DNA from: SZUA-365 sp964635845
Lineage (GTDB): Bacteria; Bacteroidota; Ignavibacteria; SZUA-365
Reading direction: 5' to 3'
DNA: 5,313 nucleotides
NCBI GenBank assembly: GCA_964635845.1
Contig: CAZWNO010000188.1
Location: 1-5,313 of the forward strand
The position numbers and the translations under genes were made by a program. Each line of letters starts with the position of its first letter. Positions within the stretch are counted from its first letter, which is position 1. Of this stretch, positions 1-5,313 are shown piece by piece. The notes below the pieces were generated by a model. That model worked only from the letters and a program-made list of their open reading frames with translations. It made no database searches and was not told the origin of the DNA.

Positions 1-1031
1 TGCAGGAAGGAGGCCGAAATGAGCGTCCACCAGCGGCCGTAATGACCGACGGGGCAGCGCCCGTTCACACCGAGCCGAACGTCCTCCACCATCTGACCGG
101 CGTTGAGTTCGAGGGCGAGAAATCCCTTGACGTGTTCGGCCGCTTTTGCAATGGTTTCATAGGGATACGGCCACAAGGTGATGGGTCGGATGACTCCCAC
201 CTTGATACCCTCGGCGCGGAGGATTTCCATCACCTTGCGCGCGATGCGGGCGGAGAGCCCGTAGGCGACGATGATGAAATCGGCGTCTTTCGTATCGATC
301 TCCTGTACACGGATCTCGTTTTTCTCGATGAGTCTGTACTTCTCCTGCAGCTGCAGGTTCACCTGCTCCATCTCTTCGGGCTTGATGAACAGCGAGGTGA
401 TGAACCTGCGCTCGCGGTCATTCGATTTCCCGACCGTCGCCCAGGAGGGAATCTCGCGCTTGCTGCGATCGAGCTGGTCGCGCAGTTCCACTTTTTCCAT
501 CATCTGGCCGAGGGCGCCGTCGGAGAGGATCATTACCGGATTGCGGTATTTGTCCGCGAGATCCCATCCGTCCTGCACGAAGTCGGCCATCTCCTGGACG
601 GTTGCCGGAGCGAGCACGATGAGCCGATAGTCGCCGTGCCCGCCGCCCTTGACGGACTGGAAGTAATCGCCCTGCGATGGCTGGATCGTTCCGAGACCGG
701 GACCGCCGCGGTTGACGTTCACGACCAGGCAGGACAGCTGTGCGCCGGCGATATAGGAGATGCCTTCCTGCATCAGGCTGATGCCGGGGCTGGAAGATGA
801 AGTCATCACGCGTGCACCGGCACCCGCGGCGCCGTATACCATGTTGATCGAGGCGATTTCGCTTTCCGCCTGCAGAATGGTGCACTGCGTACGATTGTAT
901 GCTTCACGGGTCAGATACTCGAGTACTTCGGACTGCGGGGTGATGGGATAGCCGAAATAGGCGTCCATCCCGGCACGAATCGCGGCTTCCGCAAGCGCTT
1001 CGTTTCCCTTCATGAGTCGTAATTCACCCAT
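1..1031 (-). CDS. vorB: 2-oxoacid:ferredoxin oxidoreductase alpha subunit, VorB/KorA type (3' end cut by window)
   Basis: Alpha subunit of a ferredoxin-dependent 2-oxoacid oxidoreductase, a cytoplasmic complex that oxidatively decarboxylates a 2-oxoacid (branched-chain 2-oxoacid for Vor, 2-oxoglutarate for Kor) to acyl-CoA and passes electrons to ferredoxin. 343 residues are visible and the C-terminus lies beyond position 1; relatives are about 350-380 residues, so little is missing. Visible family signatures are MKGNEALAEAA (7-17), GYPITPQSEVLEYL (27-40), the pyrimidine-binding region LQAESEIASINMVYGAA (53-69), TSSSSPGISLMQEG (77-90), NRGGPGLGTIQPSQGDYF (107-124) and GGGHGDYRLIVLAP (129-142). 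A second domain (about 245-330) carries IVAYGLSARIA and GVIRPITLWPYP. ATG at 1031 is chosen because AAAGGAG lies 9 nt upstream; an internal ATG at 1013 has no such support. vorD lies 70 nt upstream on the same strand, the usual Vor/Kor order. Vor rather than Kor is preferred from overall resemblance to VorB proteins; the substrate cannot be read from sequence. The last visible residues (GRWWTLISASFL) look unlike the GR-x-GG ending I expect. Confidence 0.93.
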   Translation of the reverse strand, partial: MGELRLMKGNEALAEAAIRAGMDAYFGYPITPQSEVLEYLTREAYNRTQCTILQAESEIASINMVYGAAGAGARVMTSSSSPGISLMQEGISYIAGAQLSCLVVNVNRGGPGLGTIQPSQGDYFQSVKGGGHGDYRLIVLAPATVQEMADFVQDGWDLADKYRNPVMILSDGALGQMMEKVELRDQLDRSKREIPSWATVGKSNDRERRFITSLFIKPEEMEQVNLQLQEKYRLIEKNEIRVQEIDTKDADFIIVAYGLSARIARKVMEILRAEGIKVGVIRPITLWPYPYETIAKAAEHVKGFLALELNAGQMVEDVRLGVNGRCPVGHYGRWWTLISASFL

Positions 1032-1040
1032 ACTGAATAG

Positions 1041-1047
1041 CTCCTTT
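1041..1047 (-). promoter_or_regulatory. Ribosome binding site of vorB
   Basis: The minus strand reads AAAGGAG here, 9 nt before the ATG at 1031. It is a strong Shine-Dalgarno match and fixes the vorB start over the internal ATG at 1013. Confidence 0.75.
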
Positions 1048-1101
1048 AGTCGGATATGCTCAAAACATGGTTGGCAAAAAGGGGGATCAGGCCTGGGCTC
1101 C

Positions 1102-1398
1102 TTACTCGGCGCCGACGGTGATCTTGATGTCCCCGGTGACATTGCGGACTTCGGCGACAGGTATCTTCGCACCCGTCTTCTTGTCCTCGCGGTACACGGT
1201 TATGATGGCATCGGGACAGACCAGCGCGCAGTTCGTGCAGCCGGTGCAGACGTCCTCGATCAGCATGGCATAGTGATATCCTTGCTTGTTGATGTCCTTG
1301 GCAAGCGCCATGGCATTCTGCGGGCAAGCGACGACACAGAGTTCGCAACCCTTGCATTTCTCTATGTCAATACTGATATCACCGCGGATTTTGGCCAT
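1102..1398 (-). CDS. vorD: Two-[4Fe-4S] ferredoxin-type delta subunit of 2-oxoacid:ferredoxin oxidoreductase
   Basis: A 98-residue ferredoxin subunit that carries electrons from the TPP/FeS core of the 2-oxoacid oxidoreductase to free ferredoxin. Two classic binding motifs are intact: C15-x2-C18-x2-C21-x3-C25-P (CKGCELCVVACP) and C51-x2-C54-x2-C57-x3-C61-P (CTGCTNCALVCP), enough for two [4Fe-4S] clusters. A short basic N-terminus (MAKIRG) precedes the first motif, and a 37-residue tail rich in K, E and V follows the second. There is no signal peptide, so it is cytoplasmic. The ATG at 1398 has AGGAG 7 nt upstream. It lies 70 nt before vorB on the same strand and is almost certainly co-transcribed with it; ferredoxin-alpha-beta-gamma is a common order for Vor and Kor operons. 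The fold and clusters are seen directly; the assignment as Vor rather than Kor subunit depends on its neighbour. Confidence 0.93.
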   Translation of the reverse strand: MAKIRGDISIDIEKCKGCELCVVACPQNAMALAKDINKQGYHYAMLIEDVCTGCTNCALVCPDAIITVYREDKKTGAKIPVAEVRNVTGDIKITVGAE

Positions 1399-1405
1399 AC
1401 GAGTA

Positions 1406-1410
1406 CTCCT
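1406..1410 (-). promoter_or_regulatory. Ribosome binding site of vorD
   Basis: The minus strand reads AGGAG, with 7 nt to the ATG at 1398. It is a normal, strong site and supports this start for the ferredoxin subunit. Confidence 0.7.
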
Positions 1411-1578
1411 GGTTATTTCTGGATTTCATCAATTCTATTCGGGACGGCGCTGTCCGGATCGGAGCGCGTGCGTGTGAGAGCGAGGAAGGGAGACCGGTCA
1501 GGCGAACGGTTGGAGGTGCTGGTTTATTCATCTTCTAGAAAGTGCGTTCACTGCGCGCGGAGCGCGAGGTATTTAAGA

Positions 1579-1609
1579 CAAAATTACTCGAAATCTTTGT
1601 CACTTCCAA
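1579..1609 (-). promoter_or_regulatory. Candidate Bacteroidota-type promoter for vorDB
   Basis: On the minus strand TTG (1609-1607) is followed after 20 nt by TAATTTTG (1586-1579). This matches the known Bacteroidota housekeeping pattern of a -33 TTG/TTTG element and a -7 TAnnTTTG element 17-23 nt apart. Transcription would begin near 1572, leaving a leader of roughly 170 nt before vorD. The leader contains a GC hairpin (CGCGC/GCGCG, 1554-1566) and a weak AGTG/CACT hairpin (1541-1552); neither forms a recognisable riboswitch. The call is by pattern only and depends on the host being a Bacteroidota relative. Confidence 0.35.
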
Positions 1610-1629
1610 GCGCCGTGGAGGCGCTGAAG
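1603..1629 (-). terminator. Hairpin just after the deoxyhypusine-synthase-like gene
   Basis: Seven nt past the TAG stop (1638-1636), the minus strand has a perfect 6-bp stem, AGCGCC (1625-1620) with GGCGCT (1614-1609), around a 5-nt loop. An outer CTTC/GAAG stem (1629-1626 with 1606-1603) extends it across a 2-nt bulge. No U-tract follows, so it is not a standard intrinsic terminator. It may stabilise the 3' end. It overlaps the -33 element proposed for vorDB. Confidence 0.35.
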
Positions 1630-1635
1630 GGCGGA

Positions 1636-2613
1636 CTACCAGCCGAGGATGAACGCGAACATCAGCGGCGCGACGATGGACGCGTCAGACTCGATGATGT
1701 ATTTCGGCGTGTCGATGCCAAGCTTTCCCCAGGTGATTTTTTCATTTGGCACCGCTCCCGAATACGAACCGTAGCTCGTTGTGGAGTCGCTGATCTGGCA
1801 GAAATAGGCCCAGAGCGGAACGCTGGTCCTGCGCAGATCCTGATGCAGCATGGGAACGACACAGATCGGGAAGTCGCCCGCGATTCCGCCTCCGATCTGG
1901 AAAAATCCGAGGGGACGCTGCGCCGCGAACACCGTGTACCACTCGGCCAGCGACATCATGTACTCGATACCCGTGCGCACGGTGTGCACGTTCCGGACAT
2001 CCCCCTCGATGCAGTGCGCGGCGTAGATGTTGCCGAGTGTGCTGTCTTCCCAGCCGGGGACAAACATCGGGAGATTCTTCTGAGCCGCCGCAAGCAGCCA
2101 GCTGTCCCTGGGATCGATCATGTAATGCTGTTCGAGACGCCCCTCGAGCAGGAGCCGGTAGAAGAACTGGTGAGGAAAAAGCCTCTCTCCTTCCCTGTCC
2201 ATCTGCATCCAGAGTTCAAGGATGCTGTGCTCGATACGCCGCATCGCCTCCTCTTCGGGGATGCAGGTGTCGGTCACCCGGTTCATGTGCCGCTCGAGCA
2301 GCGACTGTTCCATCTCCGGCGTCAGGTCCCGGTACTGCGGGACACGTTCGTAATAATCGTGCGCCACGAGATTGAACACGTCCTCCTCCAGGTTGGCGCC
2401 GGTACAGGTGATGGCGTGCACCTTGTCCTGCCGTATCATTTCCGCGAGAGACAGTCCCAGTTCCGCCGTGCTCATCGCCCCGGCGAGCGTCACCATCATG
2501 CCGCCGCCCTCGTCGAGAAGTTTGACGTAGCCGTTTGCCGCGTCCATCATGGCGGCTGCGTTGAAATGACGGTAATGATGCTTCATGAAGTCGGTGACAG
2601 GGTGCGTGCTCAT
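1636..2613 (-). CDS. Deoxyhypusine-synthase-like protein (bacterial DHS family)
   Basis: A 325-residue cytoplasmic protein of the deoxyhypusine synthase fold, an NAD-dependent family that moves the aminobutyl group of spermidine to an acceptor through a lysine imine. Family landmarks in order: MVTLAGAMSTAELG (40-53), TCTGANLEEDVF (69-80), PMFVPGWEDSTLGN (182-195), the nucleotide-binding glycine run FFQIGGGIAGDFP (237-249), and SGAVPNEKITWGKLG (285-299) with the catalytic lysine as K297 and the conserved E291 and W295. Against the human enzyme (residue numbers from memory), the spermidine-binding Asp316 is replaced by Tyr284 and His288 falls at Asp247. Bacteria lack eIF5A, so true hypusine formation is unlikely; a polyamine-forming or other aminobutyl transfer, as in related homospermidine synthases, is an inference. 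Length is somewhat below the eukaryotic enzyme (about 370). ATG at 2613 is the only good start but has no clear Shine-Dalgarno, only an A-rich leader. It appears to be a single-gene unit. Confidence 0.88.
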   Translation of the reverse strand: MSTHPVTDFMKHHYRHFNAAAMMDAANGYVKLLDEGGGMMVTLAGAMSTAELGLSLAEMIRQDKVHAITCTGANLEEDVFNLVAHDYYERVPQYRDLTPEMEQSLLERHMNRVTDTCIPEEEAMRRIEHSILELWMQMDREGERLFPHQFFYRLLLEGRLEQHYMIDPRDSWLLAAAQKNLPMFVPGWEDSTLGNIYAAHCIEGDVRNVHTVRTGIEYMMSLAEWYTVFAAQRPLGFFQIGGGIAGDFPICVVPMLHQDLRRTSVPLWAYFCQISDSTTSYGSYSGAVPNEKITWGKLGIDTPKYIIESDASIVAPLMFAFILGW

Positions 2614-2652
2614 ATCTTGTTACTCGATTTTAAAAAAAATGTCCAACACACT

Positions 2653-2681
2653 ACAATACTCCCCGCGTCCCTCAATGTCAA
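2653..2681 (-). promoter_or_regulatory. Candidate sigma-70-type promoter of the deoxyhypusine-synthase-like gene
   Basis: The minus strand carries a perfect -35 box TTGACA (2681-2676), a 17-nt spacer, and TATTGT (2658-2653), which matches TATAAT at four of six positions. Transcription would start near 2646, giving a leader of about 33 nt that includes a run of eight T in the minus-strand sense. It does not match the Bacteroidota TAnnTTTG pattern, so its use depends on the host's sigma factor. Confidence 0.4.
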
Positions 2682-2700
2682 GAATCCCTGCCCCGCCCCT

Positions 2701-2726
2701 AATTCGTAATTCGTAATTCCTAATTA
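2701..2726. repeat. Short 7-bp tandem repeat (AATTCGT units)
   Basis: On the plus strand two exact AATTCGT units are followed by one variant unit AATTCCT and a partial unit AATTA. It is sharply AT-rich against the GC-rich surroundings. It abuts the 3' end of the membrane protein gene: the TAA stop (2726-2724) is the first part of the array in the direction of transcription. It sits 20 nt upstream of the -35 box proposed for the next gene. I believe similar heptamer arrays occur between genes in several bacterial groups, but the function here is unknown. Confidence 0.75.
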
Positions 2727-3188
2727 CCTCGTGAACGCTTGCAGCATGCTGAACACGAGCACGATGGACCGAAAGCTCCAGGCGTAGCAGCGGATCCAGT
2801 TGCCGAACAGCATGCGGCGATAGGCGACCGCCTCGAATTCCTGCTCGAGTTTCCGCTGCTGCGGAAGATGGATCGCGAAGGTCGAGATCCAGATGATGAG
2901 CAGGAGGATCGCGCCGAGGCGGGCAGCCCCATCGGTGATCCAAGGCGTTGCGTGCAGCAGCCCGAACACCACCGACGCGGCTTCCAGCAGCATCAAGGGA
3001 GCCACGACGAAGGCGGTGAGCACGAGATGCATCTGCGCATAGCGAACGAATCGTCCCTTTCCAACCTTGCGCATCAGCGGGTAGTGCACGATCTGCACGA
3101 ACCAGATTATGCCGGTCATGGCGAAAGTGCAGAAGATCTGTACCAGAAAAAAAACGTCGTCGATCTTGGGCAGCGACTCCGGTTGCAT
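2724..3188 (-). CDS. Conserved four-helix integral membrane protein of unknown function
   Basis: 154 residues with four likely membrane segments: about 11-34 (FFLVQIFCTFAMTGIIWF...), 54-77, 90-107 and 140-152. Conserved-looking features are WFVQIVHYPLM (29-39), just after helix 1, a PLMLLEA stretch in helix 2 (64-70), a polar loop HLPQQRKLEQEFE (107-119) after helix 3, and NWIRCYAWSFRS (130-141) entering helix 4. I recognise this pattern from uncharacterised bacterial membrane proteins but cannot name a function. There is no signal peptide beyond helix 1 and no metal- or haem-binding motif that is convincing, although histidines at 35, 54 and 107 sit near helix ends. The start at 3188 is well supported: GAGGA (3197-3193) precedes it by 4 nt and overlaps the TGA stop of the oxidoreductase gene upstream, so translation is probably coupled. 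The two genes are 7 nt apart. Its 3' end runs into the tandem repeat. Confidence 0.85.
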   Translation of the reverse strand: MQPESLPKIDDVFFLVQIFCTFAMTGIIWFVQIVHYPLMRKVGKGRFVRYAQMHLVLTAFVVAPLMLLEAASVVFGLLHATPWITDGAARLGAILLLIIWISTFAIHLPQQRKLEQEFEAVAYRRMLFGNWIRCYAWSFRSIVLVFSMLQAFTR

Positions 3189-3198
3189 GGTGTCCTCA
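3189..3198 (-). promoter_or_regulatory. Ribosome binding site overlapping a stop codon (translational coupling)
   Basis: The minus strand reads TGAGGACACC and then ATG. The TGA (3198-3196) ends the renalase-like gene, and its last two bases are the first two of the GAGGA Shine-Dalgarno (3197-3193) for the membrane protein. This geometry is typical of translationally coupled operon pairs and decides the start at 3188. Confidence 0.7.
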
Positions 3199-4200
3199 GG
3201 AAAGATGTCGCAGAATCATGGTAGCGGCCTCCATGCCGGAGCGTGCGGCGCCTTCCACCCCATTGATGCCGAATGCATCTCCTGCGACAGCGAGTGGAGG
3301 ATCCGTCCGCAGCAGCAGAAACGGAGCAGGATGCGGCGTCAGTATCTGACTGTATCGCCAGCGATGCAGCTGCCAGGACCGCGCCATGCAGCGAAGCATC
3401 GGCAGTGCCTCGTCGAGTATCAGCCGGGACACAATTTCGTCGCTGTCGCTGAAGTGCGAGGCGCTGAACGCGCCCGTGGCGTGAATGGTGATGGCGGGCA
3501 CGTCAGGGGAGACGCCCTTGCGCTGGTTGTCCACGATCCGCCGAAGATTTCCCCGCTCGAACTCGAGCACGCCGTGGCCGGGCAACGCGGGCGGTTTGTC
3601 GCAGACCGCCATCAGGGTGATGCAGGGCTCGTACACGAGGTCCGCGAGCGCGTCGCGGGTCGCGTCCTCGATCGCGATCTCCGAGGCGGTGAGAAGCTCG
3701 AGCGTCTGCGGGACCGGCGGAGTCAGGATGCAGCTTCGCGCAGAATGGCGACTGTCTCCCTCGGTCTCGGCGTGCCAGCACCCTTCCGCCAGGTAGATGC
3801 GGTGCACTTTCTCATTCGTGAGCACCTGCATGCCTGACGCGATGGTCTTCGGGATGCTGGTCATGGCGGGGTGTCCGCGATAGCGTGCGGCGGAGAGGAA
3901 GCGCGTGTCCATCTCGTACGACTGCACGCGGAACCACTCCTTCGCGATCCCTTCGCCGATCCATTCGGATATACGGGTCTGAAACCATGCACTCGAGGGA
4001 GCGAAATACTGCGTGCCATGGTCGAACACCGCGCCGTCTATCCGGCGCGTCGCCATCCGGCCGCCGACACCGTTCGCTTTCTCCAGCACGATGACGCGGA
4101 CGCCCTGCCGCTTCAACTCCCGGGCTGCCATGAGTCCGGCGATACCGGATCCAACGATGAGACAGGATAACTCCCGTTCGAGGGAGGGGTCGTCTGCCAT
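3196..4200 (-). CDS. Renalase-like NAD(P)/FAD-dependent oxidoreductase (COG3380 type)
   Basis: A 334-residue flavoprotein of the amine-oxidase-fold group most like renalase. The N-terminal FAD site is complete: LIVGSGIAGLMAARELKR (14-31) with the GxGxxG glycines at 17, 19 and 22, the ribose-binding E40 ending the second strand, then GVGGRMATRR (44-53). FDHGTQYFA (59-67) is the signature next to the flavin in this group. HRWRYS (279-284) and the C-terminal second FAD segment AVAGDAFGINGVEGAARSG (304-322) complete the fold. Characterised bacterial renalases oxidise wrongly reduced dihydro-NAD(P) isomers; the same job here is an inference, and other substrates are possible. There is no signal peptide or membrane segment. 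ATG at 4200 is chosen because it starts 16 residues before the FAD motif. A TTG at 4263 would add 21 residues of no family resemblance; neither start has a clear Shine-Dalgarno. It forms a coupled pair with the membrane protein 7 nt downstream. Confidence 0.88.
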   Translation of the reverse strand: MADDPSLERELSCLIVGSGIAGLMAARELKRQGVRVIVLEKANGVGGRMATRRIDGAVFDHGTQYFAPSSAWFQTRISEWIGEGIAKEWFRVQSYEMDTRFLSAARYRGHPAMTSIPKTIASGMQVLTNEKVHRIYLAEGCWHAETEGDSRHSARSCILTPPVPQTLELLTASEIAIEDATRDALADLVYEPCITLMAVCDKPPALPGHGVLEFERGNLRRIVDNQRKGVSPDVPAITIHATGAFSASHFSDSDEIVSRLILDEALPMLRCMARSWQLHRWRYSQILTPHPAPFLLLRTDPPLAVAGDAFGINGVEGAARSGMEAATMILRHLS

Positions 4201-4234
4201 TGCACTGCGCGCGTCGTGGAGGAACGTTTGCCCA

Positions 4235-4263
4235 ATGTTAGCGAATCCCGCTGAGGCGCACAA
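4235..4263 (-). promoter_or_regulatory. Weak promoter candidate for the renalase-like operon
   Basis: The minus strand has TTGTGC (4263-4258), a 17-nt spacer and TAACAT (4240-4235), matching the sigma-70 boxes at three and four of six positions. Transcription from it would start near 4228 and would favour the ATG at 4200 over the TTG at 4263. The match is marginal. Confidence 0.2.
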
Positions 4264-4365
4264 CAGACGTTCCGGAGATCCGACGTTTTTTCCACAACCG
4301 GATGAAATACCAGTTGAAAGTCGTATTTTCCAGTTACATGAGTCTCGATGCCCTCATAGGCTGAG

Positions 4366-4393
4366 CATAATTAATGGTGCACCGCGTTCCGCG
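4366..4393 (+). promoter_or_regulatory. Possible -10 box with palindromes upstream of the exported protein gene
   Basis: CATAAT (4366-4371) matches five of six bases of a -10 box but has no matching -35 at the right distance. Directly after it are a perfect 8-bp palindrome GGTGCACC (4376-4383) and an inverted repeat CGCG-TTC-CGCG (4383-4393), where transcription start and an operator would be expected. The rest of the 226-bp divergent gap shows nothing I can identify. Confidence 0.25.
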
Positions 4394-4426
4394 ATTAACG
4401 GGATTATTCACCACATTCCGCACCCG

Positions 4427-5313
4427 ATGACTGTTACGAAGAGTTTCAGGTGTCACGGCATATTGTTGTATGCCCTGATACTCGCCAATACTGCTTTCGT
4501 GCAGCCGTCACGGAGCTCCGCGCAGCCCCTGTCGGCGGGGGAGGCCGAACCGGCCGGTCGCGCACAGGCCTCCGCGTCGGGCGACACCGTGGTCCATCTC
4601 CAGAAACGCTCGGTGGAGGTGGCGCGCTGCGATGAGGGCACGCCGTTGCTCGACGGGAAACTGACGGAAAGCGTCTGGCAGCGCGCGCAGCCCACGGGTG
4701 ATTTCCTGCAGAAGGAACCCGTCGAGGGAAAACCCGCGACGCTGCGTACCGAGGTGCGTTTCTGTTACGACGACGATGCACTGTACATCGGTGCCGTCCT
4801 TTCCGTCGACGATCCCGCGGAGATCCTTTCCACACTGAGCCGGCGCGACAACGCGGGCAACTCCGAACGCCTGCTCATATCCATCGATTCCTACGATGAC
4901 AACCGCACCGCGTACACCTTCGGCATCACTGCCGACGGCGTGCGGATCGATTACTACCATCCGAACGACGAGGAGTCCAGCCGCGACAATTCATTCGACC
5001 CTGTCTGGGAAGCCCGCGTCACGCGCGGCGCAGAGGCGTGGACGGCGGAGATGCGCATCCCTTTCTCCCAGCTGCGTTTCACCGAACGCGAGCGGCAGTC
5101 GTGGGGATTGAACATGAACAGGTATATCCCCTCGCGGAACGAAGATGTGTACTGGGTGCTCATTCCGAAAAATGAAACGGGCTGGAGTTCGCGTTTCGGA
5201 GAACTGCGCGGAATCAAGGGCATCAGGCCTTCATCACGCATCGAACTGACGCCCTACAGCGTGGCGGATCTCACCCTCGCCCACAAGCGGAATCAGGCCG
5301 ACCCCTTCTACAA
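4427..5313 (+). CDS. Exported DUF5916-family protein with N-terminal CBM9-like domain (3' end cut by window)
   Basis: 295 residues are visible and the frame is open to the window end. A signal peptide is clear: basic n-region MTVTKSFRCHG, hydrophobic core ILLYALILANTAFV (12-25) and a likely cleavage after SSA (30-32). A linker of about 30 residues rich in A, S, G and E follows. From about residue 72 the CBM9-like beta-sandwich seen at the start of DUF5916 proteins is recognisable: PLLDGKLTESVWQRA (73-87), then further along the chain LRTEVRFCYDDDALYIGAVL, RRDN, LISIDSYDDNRTAYTFGI, FDPVWEARV, WTAEMRIPFSQLRF, WGLNMNRYIPSRNEDVYWV, FGELRGIKGI and ELTPYSVADL. Family members continue several hundred residues into a C-terminal part thought to be beta-rich and membrane-associated; that part is outside the window. 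The biological role of the family is not established, and carbohydrate binding is only suggested by fold. ATG at 4427 is the only start that keeps the signal peptide; it has no Shine-Dalgarno. The gene diverges from the renalase-like operon. Confidence 0.88.
   Translation, partial: MTVTKSFRCHGILLYALILANTAFVQPSRSSAQPLSAGEAEPAGRAQASASGDTVVHLQKRSVEVARCDEGTPLLDGKLTESVWQRAQPTGDFLQKEPVEGKPATLRTEVRFCYDDDALYIGAVLSVDDPAEILSTLSRRDNAGNSERLLISIDSYDDNRTAYTFGITADGVRIDYYHPNDEESSRDNSFDPVWEARVTRGAEAWTAEMRIPFSQLRFTERERQSWGLNMNRYIPSRNEDVYWVLIPKNETGWSSRFGELRGIKGIRPSSRIELTPYSVADLTLAHKRNQADPFY

Noticed and set aside
42..800. A 252-codon open frame on the plus strand
   Set aside because: It is exactly opposite vorB, whose protein matches its family along the whole visible length; the antisense translation is rich in D, H, L and R with no motif.
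2627..2640. The T-run on the minus strand as an intrinsic terminator for the membrane protein gene
   Set aside because: No stable GC hairpin precedes it and it lies only about 15-27 nt before the next start codon, where it fits better as an AT-rich leader.
1012..2709. A 565-codon open frame on the plus strand
   Set aside because: It lies antisense to vorD and the deoxyhypusine-synthase-like gene, crosses the gap between them, and its translation shows no domain. Minus-strand genes here have complete family motifs. Long mirror frames are expected opposite GC-rich genes.
2739..3837. Two plus-strand open frames opposite the membrane protein and oxidoreductase genes
   Set aside because: Translations are low in hydrophobic pattern and lack motifs, while the minus-strand proteins show membrane helices and a full FAD-binding signature.
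4201..4263. TTG start giving the renalase-like protein 21 more residues
   Set aside because: The extension has no family resemblance, no clear Shine-Dalgarno precedes the TTG, and the ATG at 4200 gives the usual short N-terminus before the FAD motif.
4446..4960. Two overlapping minus-strand open frames (129 and 150 codons)
   Set aside because: They are antisense to the signal peptide and CBM9-like domain of the plus-strand gene, which has strong family resemblance.

Overview
The window reads as chromosomal DNA from a fairly GC-rich bacterium. The best guess is the Bacteroidota/Chlorobiota/Ignavibacteriota (FCB) neighbourhood. This rests on four things: a VorD-VorB type 2-oxoacid:ferredoxin oxidoreductase, a bacterial deoxyhypusine-synthase-like gene, a secreted DUF5916-type protein, and several starts with little or no Shine-Dalgarno sequence, plus one element resembling the Bacteroidota promoter consensus. 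The lineage is an inference; no rRNA or marker gene is present to settle it.

Layout: five genes lie on the minus strand and one, diverging, on the plus strand. Read in the direction of minus-strand transcription (right to left): a renalase-like FAD oxidoreductase (4200-3196) is followed 7 nt later by a four-helix membrane protein (3188-2724), with the stop codon of the first inside the ribosome binding site of the second. Next is a gap holding a 7-bp tandem repeat and a sigma-70-like promoter. Then come a deoxyhypusine-synthase-like gene (2613-1636), a 237-bp gap with a small hairpin and a Bacteroidota-style promoter candidate, a two-cluster ferredoxin subunit vorD (1398-1102), and the alpha subunit vorB (1031 to beyond position 1). 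On the right, a DUF5916/CBM9-like exported protein starts at 4427 on the plus strand and runs off the window.

Function: vorD and vorB are two subunits of one ferredoxin-linked, CoA-dependent 2-oxoacid oxidoreductase. The TPP-binding beta subunit and the gamma subunit are expected just past position 1. The renalase-like protein and the membrane protein look co-translated, so they may act together. The deoxyhypusine-synthase-like protein keeps the catalytic lysine but differs at two positions that bind spermidine in the eukaryotic enzyme, which fits a polyamine-type reaction rather than eIF5A modification.

No tRNA, rRNA, CRISPR array, insertion sequence or phage gene is visible. There is no gene-free stretch over 300 bases. 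I see no clearly new multi-gene system. The points most worth following are the altered active site of the deoxyhypusine-synthase-like protein, the coupled oxidoreductase/membrane pair, and the tandem repeat that begins at a stop codon.
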